Part shown: positions 56,775 to 64,000 of the stretch, one piece after another
How positions within the stretch are numbered: position 1 is the first letter of the stretch
How the letters are laid out: every line of letters begins with the position of its first letter
Assembly (NCBI RefSeq): GCF_007995085.1
Contig: NZ_VOQS01000005.1
Location: 434,001-498,000, forward strand
Reading direction: 5' to 3'
DNA length: 64,000 nucleotides
Origin: Paraburkholderia azotifigens
GTDB lineage: Bacteria > Pseudomonadota > Gammaproteobacteria > Burkholderiales > Burkholderiaceae
Translations under genes and position numbers: made by a program
The notes under the pieces: model-generated
Databases searched by the model: none
What the model was told of the DNA's origin: nothing
Seen by the model: the letters and a program-made list of their open reading frames with translations, nothing else

Positions 56775-57128
56775 TTACGCGAGCGCGACGACGGCGATCT
56801 CGACCAGCAGTTCCGGCGCGGCGAGCTTCGCCTCGACCGTCGCGCGCGTCGGCGCGCAGCCGGGCGCGACCCACGCGTCCCACACGCTGTTCATGCCCGC
56901 GAAATCGCGCTCGATATTCGCAAGCCACACCTGCGCCGACACGAGGCGCATCCTGTCGATGCCTGCCTTTTCCAGAAAGCCGTCGATCTTCGCCAGCACG
57001 CTTGCCGTCTGGATCTTCACATCGGGCGCGTGGTCGTTCGAGGTCTGGCCGCCAATGAACACGAGTCCCGCCGCCTTGACGACGCGGCTCATGCGCTGGT
57101 TCGTTTCGATTCTGACGATATCGGACAT
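56775..57128 (-). CDS. RidA family (YjgF/YER057c) protein
   Basis: The 117-residue protein has RidA-type segments: IETNQRMSRVVKAAGLVFIG, GQTSNDHAPDVKIQTASVLA, LVSAQVWLANIERDFAGMNS and the substrate Arg/Glu region PTRATVEAKLAAPELLVEIA. RidA enzymes hydrolyse reactive imines/enamines released by amino-acid oxidation. GGAG precedes the ATG. As the last gene of the amine/amino-acid oxidase operon it would detoxify the imine product. It sits 33 bp after the FAD oxidase gene. Confidence 0.92.
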   Translation of the reverse strand: MSDIVRIETNQRMSRVVKAAGLVFIGGQTSNDHAPDVKIQTASVLAKIDGFLEKAGIDRMRLVSAQVWLANIERDFAGMNSVWDAWVAPGCAPTRATVEAKLAAPELLVEIAVVALA

Positions 57129-57161
57129 ACGCTGGTTTGCTCCTGTGGATGAGTGAGGCAA

Positions 57162-58331
57162 TCAATGAGCGACGGCGCTGACCACGCGGGTCGAAGCGGC
57201 GTGCGTCAAGTCGAAACGGTCGATCGCAAAGGCTTCGAGCGGCAATGAAGGCTCGCCGTCGAGCACGAGTTCGGAGACGAGCTTCCCGCATCCCGGTCCG
57301 AGCTGGAAGCCGCTGCCGCAATAGCCGAACGAGTAGACGAGATTCGACGCGCGGCGGCTCGCCGAGATCACGGGCAGCGAGTCGTCGGTAAAGGCTTCGA
57401 CGCCTGCCCACGCGCGGTTCACGCCGAGATGCCGCAAATGCGGGAACAGATCGACGACGGTATTCGCGCTGCGCACGAGGCGCGCGAAATCGACTTCGCC
57501 GTGACGGCCGTCCAGATCGGCAATGCCGATCAGTTTGCCGCCGATCACCACCGTGCCGTTGTCGAACTGCTTGAACGACAGCGGCCGGCCCGTTGCGCCG
57601 AGCGTCGCGCGGCAGAACGGCGCGACGCGGTGCGTGACCATCAGCATCAGACCTTCGGGATGAACGGGCACGCGTTCGCCGACCTGTTCGGCGAGTTGGC
57701 CCGCCCATGCGCCTGCTGTGATCACGAGTTTTTCCGCGCTGAAGAGACCGCGCGGCGTCTGCGCGAACCAACGCGTGCCGCGCTGTTCGATGCGGCCAAC
57801 GGGCGTGCCTTCGAAGAACCGCGCGCCGAGCCGTTGCGCGGCAAGGCGGAAGGAAGCCGTGGTCCTGAACGGCAACGCGTAGCCGTCGCGCTCGACCCAG
57901 ATGCCGCCCGTCACATGCGGCGCGAGCGCGGGTTCGAGTTCGAGCAGGGTTGCGCGGTCGATCAGCTTTTCATGCGTGAAGCCGTGCGATTCGAGCAGCG
58001 CGACGCGCGCGCGGCATTCGTCGAGCTCCGCCTCCGTTTCGGCGATCTTCAACTGGCCGGAAGGTACGAAGCCGCCGTCGTCGCCGATCGTGTCATGCAA
58101 CGCGTGCCAGATTTCGCGCGACATCAGCGCGAGCGGGATCTCGGGCACGGGCCGGCCGAGCGTGCGCACGCCGCCCGCGTTGACGCCCGACGAGTGCCGC
58201 CCGACGTAATCGGCTTCGAGCACGACCACGTTAGCGCCTCGTCTGGCCATGTGGAACGCGCTGCTTGAGCCGTGCAGGCCGCCGCCGATCACGAGTACAT
58301 CGGCTTCGCTTGCGGCGCCGGAAGGGGGCAT
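57162..58331 (-). CDS. FAD-dependent oxidase, DAO/OoxB/HcnC-like
   Basis: The 389-residue DAO-fold protein has a dinucleotide motif DVLVIGGGLHGSSSAFHMA near residues 11-29 and GxxP-type HPEGLMLMVTHRVAPF. The closing FAD contact is FGYCGSGFQLGPGCGKLVSE. In the operon it follows the HcnB/OoxA-like subunit by 7 bp, matching the HcnC/OoxB (substrate-oxidising) subunit of opine-oxidase or D-hydroxyproline-dehydrogenase-type complexes. The substrate is probably an N-alkyl or cyclic amino acid. Confidence 0.87.
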   Translation of the reverse strand: MPPSGAASEADVLVIGGGLHGSSSAFHMARRGANVVVLEADYVGRHSSGVNAGGVRTLGRPVPEIPLALMSREIWHALHDTIGDDGGFVPSGQLKIAETEAELDECRARVALLESHGFTHEKLIDRATLLELEPALAPHVTGGIWVERDGYALPFRTTASFRLAAQRLGARFFEGTPVGRIEQRGTRWFAQTPRGLFSAEKLVITAGAWAGQLAEQVGERVPVHPEGLMLMVTHRVAPFCRATLGATGRPLSFKQFDNGTVVIGGKLIGIADLDGRHGEVDFARLVRSANTVVDLFPHLRHLGVNRAWAGVEAFTDDSLPVISASRRASNLVYSFGYCGSGFQLGPGCGKLVSELVLDGEPSLPLEAFAIDRFDLTHAASTRVVSAVAH

Positions 58332-58338
58332 GGCGGCG

Positions 58339-59769
58339 TCATTCACCGGCGAGTTCTCCGAGCGTGAGCGGCTTGATGGGCGGACGGATGCGGTAGTAGC
58401 CGACTTCGTCCGGCGGCACCTTGCGGGCATCCGCGATGATTTCGGTGACGGTCAGGCCGCACATGCGCCCCTGGCACGGGCCCATGCCGCAGCGTCCAAA
58501 CGACTTCGCCTGATTCGGGCCCATGCAGCCCAGTTCGACGAAGCCGCGCACGTCGCCCGCCGTCACTTCTTCGCAACGGCACACGATCACGTCGTTGGAC
58601 GGAATGCGGTTTGCGTCGCGCGGACGGTACAGACTGTCCAGAAACGGACGGATGCGCATCACGTCGGCGAGGGCGCGGCGATGCGGCGCGGCTTCGCGTA
58701 CGAGCGTCGCCGCATCGATTGCGCCGAGCTGACTGGCGGCCTGCAGCGCGCTCAGCGCGCCCTGTTCGGCCGCCGCCAGCGCGCCGCCGATGCCGCCGCC
58801 GTCGCCCGCGACGAAGATGCCCGGCACGTCGAGTTCGCCCCATGTATCCGTGGTCGGCGCGAAACACAGCTGCGCTGCGTCCCAGTGGTGTTGCGCGCGC
58901 AGCGACAGCGTGAACTGCGTGTTCGGCACGACGCCCTGATGCAGCAGGATCACGTCCGCTTCTACCTTGTGCGCGCGGCCTTGCGTCGTGAAGCGCAGCG
59001 CGGCGGCGCGTTCGGTGCCGTCGCTATCGCGCTTCGACTCGATCCGCAGATCGTCGGCGGCCTCGTAGATGGGCACGCCCGCGGCGCGCAGCGTGCGGAT
59101 CAGTTGCAGGCCCTTGCTCAGGAAAGGCCACGCGCGCAGTGCGGACAACAGATGCTTCTTTGCGCGCCAGCGGTCCTCGTGGCGCGTCGTATCGACGAGC
59201 GCGCGGATCGGCACGCCCGCGCGCACGTACTGCCAGCCGAGCAGATACAGCAGCGGACCGCAGCCCGCCAGCACGGGCGGTTCGGCGGGCACTTCGCCCG
59301 CGCTTTTCAGCAGGATTTGCGCGGCGCCCGCCGTCAGCACGCCGGGCAGCGTCCAGCCGGGAATCGGGAACGGCCGTTCGAGCGCGCCCGTCGCGAGAAT
59401 CACGCGCCGCGCGTCGAAGCTGCCGACCTTGCCGTCTTTCAGATAATGCACAGCGCGTTCGCGCGTGACCTGCCAGACGGACGCATGCGCGACGTGGCGC
59501 GCGCCGGAACGGGCGAACGCTTCGGCGATGGCCGAACCCGCTGCGTAGTCGGGACCGAGAATCTCCTTGCGGCGCGCGTCGGCGCGGCCGATCGCGCGAT
59601 AGATCTGCCCGCCGACGGCGTCCTGTTCGTCGAGCAGCACGACGGACAGGCCCGCGCGCGCCGCGCGCGTCGCCGCGCTCATGCCGGCGGGACCGGCGCC
59701 TACGACAACGACATCGACGGCTTCGGCGGCGAAACCGGCTGCGAGTGTTGCATCGTATTCAGCGGCCAT
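58339..59769 (-). CDS. NAD(P)/FAD oxidoreductase with C-terminal [2Fe-2S] domain, HcnB/OoxA-like
   Basis: The 476-residue flavoprotein has GAGPAG at 24-29, a second nucleotide half (PVLAGCGPLLYLLGWQYVRA) and an internal GIFVAGDGGGIGGALAAAEQ. A C-terminal BFD-like segment follows with Cys ligands in CRCEE and GRCGMGPCQGRMCG. This is the layout of HcnB, OoxA and the D-hydroxyproline dehydrogenase alpha subunit. ATG at 59769 is preferred (GGAGG six bases before). It overlaps the ferredoxin-like gene by 11 bp. It should relay electrons from the amine oxidase subunit to the respiratory chain. Confidence 0.88.
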   Translation of the reverse strand: MAAEYDATLAAGFAAEAVDVVVVGAGPAGMSAATRAARAGLSVVLLDEQDAVGGQIYRAIGRADARRKEILGPDYAAGSAIAEAFARSGARHVAHASVWQVTRERAVHYLKDGKVGSFDARRVILATGALERPFPIPGWTLPGVLTAGAAQILLKSAGEVPAEPPVLAGCGPLLYLLGWQYVRAGVPIRALVDTTRHEDRWRAKKHLLSALRAWPFLSKGLQLIRTLRAAGVPIYEAADDLRIESKRDSDGTERAAALRFTTQGRAHKVEADVILLHQGVVPNTQFTLSLRAQHHWDAAQLCFAPTTDTWGELDVPGIFVAGDGGGIGGALAAAEQGALSALQAASQLGAIDAATLVREAAPHRRALADVMRIRPFLDSLYRPRDANRIPSNDVIVCRCEEVTAGDVRGFVELGCMGPNQAKSFGRCGMGPCQGRMCGLTVTEIIADARKVPPDEVGYYRIRPPIKPLTLGELAGE

Positions 59770-60100
59770 GAGCATCCTCCAGCGAGACTTCGAACGGCGG
59801 CAGATCGCGCGCGCCTTCCTGCGAACGGATACGCATGCCGTCGCGCACGGTCACCATGCAGCTTTGCCGGCTCGGCACGCCGTCGATCTCGACGAGGCAC
59901 TCGAAGCACGCGCCCATCATGCAGAACGGCGCGCGCGGCGCGCCGGAAACGGGCGTCGCGCGAAACCGCGCAATGCCGGCGGCCAGCAGCGCCGCGGCCA
60001 CCGAGCGTCCGCCCGGCACGCGCAGCGGCTGATCGTTGAACCAGATGTCGACGGGCGCATCGGCGCCGGGCAGGGCCTTGAATAGCGGTGTGGAAGTCAT
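59759..60100 (-). CDS. (2Fe-2S) ferredoxin-like subunit, HcnA/OoxA-small type
   Basis: The 113-residue protein is a small [2Fe-2S] subunit with ligands Cys60, Cys65, Cys68 and Cys81 (FCMMGACFEC ... RQSCM), preceded by VAAALLAAGI. Proteins of this size and layout pair with HcnB-like flavoproteins. It overlaps its partner gene and follows the other FAD oxidoreductase by 7 bp. Typical electron-transfer subunit of a heterotrimeric amine/amino-acid dehydrogenase. Confidence 0.9.
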   Translation of the reverse strand: MTSTPLFKALPGADAPVDIWFNDQPLRVPGGRSVAAALLAAGIARFRATPVSGAPRAPFCMMGACFECLVEIDGVPSRQSCMVTVRDGMRIRSQEGARDLPPFEVSLEDAHGR

Positions 60101-60107
60101 GGCGGAA

Positions 60108-61244
60108 TCAGTGAGCGGGAATGAGAGCGGGGGACTCGAGGAAGCGGTTGCCCGTAAACGCGGGAATCTCGTCGGGCATCGCGCCGCCGGCGATCCACGG
60201 CGCGACACGCAGCGCATGCGCGGCGGCAAGCGTCACGCCGCTGTGACAGGTGACGACGAACGCCCCCGGATGGCGCGCGGACTCGTCGTAGACGGGGAAG
60301 CCGTCCGGGCTGTAGACGCGCAACGCGGCCCACGTGCGCACCAGCCGCACGTTCTTCAGCAACGGGAACGCGCGCACGCCGCGCCGCGCGATGTCGGACA
60401 GCACGGGCGTGGTCGTGAAATCGTTAAAGCCGACTTCTTCCATCGAATCGCCGAACTGCACGGTGCCTTCGTCGGTTTGCCGGACGTTGAGCGTCGGGTA
60501 GTGCAGGAACGGCGCGACGCGCTCGCTGATCAGCACCTGGCCGCGATTCGGCGCGACGGGCGCATGCAGCCCGACGTGCGGTGCGAGCACGCGATTGCCG
60601 AGGCCCGCCGCGAGCACCACGCGCGCCGCGCGATACGTGCCGCGCTTGCCCTGCACCGCGAAGCCGCCGCTTTCGGGCGCGATGCGCAACGCTTCCTCGC
60701 CGCCGACCAGCTTCACGCCGCGCCGCTGCATGCCCGCGTGCAGCGCGCGCAGCAGCTTGAGCGGATTGACGTGGCCGTCCATCGGCGTATAGCTCGCGCC
60801 GATCACGTCCGGCCCTATCGCGGGCAGGCGCTCGCGCACCTCGCGTGCGTCGAGCAGCTGATACGGGTAGTCGCCCAGTTCGCGTTGCAGCGTGCCGAGG
60901 CGCTTCGCGCGCTCGGCGAGGTCGTCGTCGGAGAAGCAGAAGTGAAAGCCGCCCGGCTGACGCAGCGCGACGTCGATACCCGTTTCGGCGAGCAGCGCGT
61001 CGGCGAGCGACGGCCAGCGCGCGGCCGAACTGCGCGACCAGCGCGCATACGGCGAGAGTCCATAGCCTTTGCCCTGAATCCAGACGAGCCCGAAATTGCC
61101 GCGCGACGCGCGCAGCGCGCCGTCGTCCTGATCGAGCACCGTCACGCGCGCGCCTTCGCGCGCGAGGCCCCAGGCGACGGCGGAACCGACCAGGCCGCCG
61201 CCCAGCACGAGCACGTCGGGATTCGCGGATGAGTGGCGGGTCAT
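60108..61244 (-). CDS. FAD-dependent oxidoreductase (DAO family)
   Basis: The 378-residue DAO-fold protein has an N-terminal dinucleotide motif PDVLVLGGGLVGSAVAWGLA. Middle features are FHFCFSDDDLAERAKRLGTL and GLGNRVLAPHVGLHAPVAPN. The C-terminal FAD contact is GAFVVTCHSGVTLAAAHALR. It is a second oxidase in addition to the HcnC-like one; two distinct DAO oxidases in one operon suggests sequential or alternative oxidation steps. It overlaps the permease gene upstream by four bases. Substrate unknown. Confidence 0.88.
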   Translation of the reverse strand: MTRHSSANPDVLVLGGGLVGSAVAWGLAREGARVTVLDQDDGALRASRGNFGLVWIQGKGYGLSPYARWSRSSAARWPSLADALLAETGIDVALRQPGGFHFCFSDDDLAERAKRLGTLQRELGDYPYQLLDAREVRERLPAIGPDVIGASYTPMDGHVNPLKLLRALHAGMQRRGVKLVGGEEALRIAPESGGFAVQGKRGTYRAARVVLAAGLGNRVLAPHVGLHAPVAPNRGQVLISERVAPFLHYPTLNVRQTDEGTVQFGDSMEEVGFNDFTTTPVLSDIARRGVRAFPLLKNVRLVRTWAALRVYSPDGFPVYDESARHPGAFVVTCHSGVTLAAAHALRVAPWIAGGAMPDEIPAFTGNRFLESPALIPAH

Positions 61245-62038
61245 CGAGCTTCTCCGATCAGGATACGGTCCAGTCCGACCATGCGGTCGAGCAGCACCAT
61301 CAGCAGAACCGTGCCGACGATCAGCACCGCCGACACGGAAGCGACGAGGGGATCGATGGTCTGCGCGATCTGGTTGTACATGGCGACGGGCAGCGTGGTC
61401 GTGCCGGGCGTCGCGACGAAAATGGTCATCGTGAGCTCGTCGAAGCTCTGGATGAACGACAGCACCCAGCCGCCCGCGACGCCCGTGCGGATCATCGGCA
61501 GCACGATGCGGCGGAAGGCGGTGAAGCGGCTCGCGCCGCACGAGAGAGCAGCGCGCTCGGCATCGCGGTCGAGCCCGACGGCCGACGACAGCGCAAGCCG
61601 CAGCGCATACGGCAGCACGATGATCACGTGCGTCGCGACGAGCGCCCAGAACGAGCCGCTCAGATGCAGCAGCGACAGGAAGCGCAGGAATGCGATGCCG
61701 AGCACGACGGCGGGAATCATCATCGGCGAGAGGAAGAAGCTCATCAGCGCGGCGCGGCCCGTAAAGCGGTAGCGCGCGATGGCGAGCGCGGCGGGCACCG
61801 CGAGCGCGACGCCGATCGTCGCCGCGGCGAACGCGAGCCGCACCGACAGCCAGAACGCCGAGACGATGTCGCCGTTGTCGAGGATCGCGCGAAACCAGCG
61901 CAGCGACGCGCCGTCGAAGGGCATCGAAATGAAGCCTTTGTCGGTGAACGCCACCAGCAGCACGACGACGATCGGCGCGAGGATGAAGGTGAGGAACAGC
62001 GCGTTGAACAGCAGGCCCCAGAATCCGTTCTGTTTCAT
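61241..62038 (-). CDS. ABC transporter permease (PotC-like)
   Basis: The 265-residue permease has six helices and the BPD motif AERAALSCGASRFTAFRRIV. N-terminal LLFNALFLTFILAPIVVVLL and the SFDELTMTIFVATPG segment are typical of PotC/PhnV-type subunits. GAGG precedes the ATG. It overlaps the flavoprotein gene (ATGA). It forms the heteromeric permease with the next-upstream gene. Confidence 0.92.
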   Translation of the reverse strand: MKQNGFWGLLFNALFLTFILAPIVVVLLVAFTDKGFISMPFDGASLRWFRAILDNGDIVSAFWLSVRLAFAAATIGVALAVPAALAIARYRFTGRAALMSFFLSPMMIPAVVLGIAFLRFLSLLHLSGSFWALVATHVIIVLPYALRLALSSAVGLDRDAERAALSCGASRFTAFRRIVLPMIRTGVAGGWVLSFIQSFDELTMTIFVATPGTTTLPVAMYNQIAQTIDPLVASVSAVLIVGTVLLMVLLDRMVGLDRILIGEAR

Positions 62039-62045
62039 GATGGCC

Positions 62046-62904
62046 TCAGTCGAAGATGTGCTTGAAGCGGCGTTCGGCGAGACGGCTGCAGCCCATCACG
62101 ATCGCGACGTTCGCGATCAGCAGCAGCACCGCGATGCTTGCGCCGAGCGGCCAGTTCAGCGTGCCGAGGAACTCGTCGTAAGCGGCCGTCGCGACCACTT
62201 TCAGACGGCGGCCGCCGATCAGCGCGGGCGTCGCGAAAGCCGAGGCGGACAGCGCGAACACGATGATCGAGCCGGACAGCACGCCGGGCATGATCTGCGG
62301 CAGCACCACGCGGCGAAACACGCGCAGCGGCGAGCCGCCCATCGACAGCCCCGCCCATTCGACCTGCGGATCGAGCTTCTGCAGCGTCGCCCACACCGAC
62401 ATCACCATGAACGGCACCAGCACATGCGTGAGCGCGATGATCATGCCCGTCATCGTGAAGACGAGGCGGATCGGCTCGGACGTGATGTGCAAGGCCTGTA
62501 GCACGTTGTTCAGCACGCCGTTGTTGCCGAGCAGGATCTGCCAGCCGAGCGTGCGCACCACCACGGAAATCAGCAGCGGGCCGAGCACGATCAGCAGACA
62601 CAGCGACTGCCACGGACGCTTCATGCGCGCGAGCACGATGGTCTCCGGCACGCCGAGCAGCACGCTCAGCAGCGTGACGGCGAGTGCGAGGCCCGCCGTG
62701 CGCAGGAAGATTTCGCCGTAGTACGGATCGCTCAATACCTCGGCATAGTTCTTGAGCGTGTAGAGCGTCTGCACGCCCGCGACGTCGCTGAAGACGCGAA
62801 ACGACAGCAGCAGCGTCAGCACGAGCGGCACGAACAGCAGGGCGCCGAACAGCAGCAGCGCGGGCGCGGACAGCAGCCACGGCGCCGCGCCCGCGCGCGA
62901 GTCG

Positions 62905-62918
<14 letters not shown>
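62046..62918 (-). CDS. ABC transporter permease (PotB-like)
   Basis: The 290-residue permease has six helices, opening with PWLLSAPALLLFGALLFVPL, and the BPD loop QVEWAGLSMGGSPLRVFRRV. It is the PotB-type partner of the preceding PotC-type subunit, spaced 7 bp from it, and overlaps the ATPase gene by 14 bp. The pair would transport a small, probably cationic or zwitterionic, amino compound. Confidence 0.92.
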
Positions 62919-63975
<1,057 letters not shown>

Positions 63976-64000
63976 ATGCGTCGGTCCTGTTCAGATGCGG

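Noticed and set aside
57162..60100. Calling the three-subunit flavoenzyme a hydrogen cyanide synthase (hcnABC)
   Set aside because: The subunits share that architecture, but the operon also has an amino-compound importer, a second DAO oxidase and RidA, which fit catabolism better than cyanide production; the same fold serves opine oxidases and D-hydroxyproline dehydrogenase.

Overview
The window reads as chromosomal DNA of a beta-proteobacterium of the Burkholderia/Paraburkholderia/Caballeronia group. The basis is high GC with strong third-position GC (which produces many long antisense open frames), and gene families typical of that group: the DUF3348/DUF802/DUF2894 cluster, DUF3079, CGNR regulators, DUF2955 efflux pumps and CstA with YbdD. 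No rRNA, tRNA, insertion sequence, phage or CRISPR array was seen. This taxonomic call is inference from gene content.

Layout. 1-4.6 kb: ybdD-cstA (peptide/pyruvate-type uptake) divergent from a cache-domain histidine kinase and LuxR-type response regulator, with three TACGTA boxes between them. 4.6-8.3 kb: a two-domain regulator with a beta-propeller protein, then DUF899 and DUF2182 proteins. 8.3-11.8 kb: an SDR / quinone-oxidoreductase / alpha-beta hydrolase operon divergent from a CGNR regulator, separated by two identically spaced GTAAC-N21-GTTAC dyads. 12.3-14.2 kb: MmgE/PrpD protein plus two 4-oxalocrotonate-tautomerase-like proteins, one lacking Pro-1. 14.4-26.6 kb: a long plus-strand envelope/stress block (AI-2E family transporter, NodT-HlyD-DUF2955 efflux pump, K+ channel, outer-membrane beta-barrel, winged-helix protein, DUF2252, SYLF/Ysc84, BamE-like, RT0821-like and glycine-zipper proteins). 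A DosR/NarL-like palindrome occurs twice in this block. 26.6-32.4 kb: amidohydrolase, GAF protein, MFS transporter and two LysR regulators with divergent targets. 32.4-39.7 kb: MlaC-like protein, Ap4A phosphorylase, adenosine-specific kinase-like protein, two medium-chain dehydrogenases and small proteins.

39.9-44.4 kb holds the most interesting locus: four tightly packed genes (DUF3348, a four-helix MotA/ExbB/ZorA-like protein with a ~600-residue helical tail, a MotB/ZorB-like OmpA protein, DUF2894). They look like an orphan ion-driven stator unit with two partner proteins of unknown role. The tail carries a 339-bp in-frame tandem duplication.

44.4-64 kb: an EF-G paralogue; a DsbA-family protein; a cytochrome b / Tat-lipoprotein molybdoenzyme / periplasmic protein operon behind an ECF-type promoter; an acyltransferase; a secreted NHL-type propeller; small zinc-ribbon proteins; an enoyl-CoA hydratase next to a 5'-truncated CaiB-type CoA-transferase; a diguanylate cyclase split by a frameshift inside GGDEF; and a catabolic operon running off the right end. 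That operon contains a PotABC-type importer, an HcnABC/opine-oxidase-like flavoenzyme, an extra FAD oxidoreductase and RidA, and probably imports and oxidises an amino- or imino-acid-like compound.
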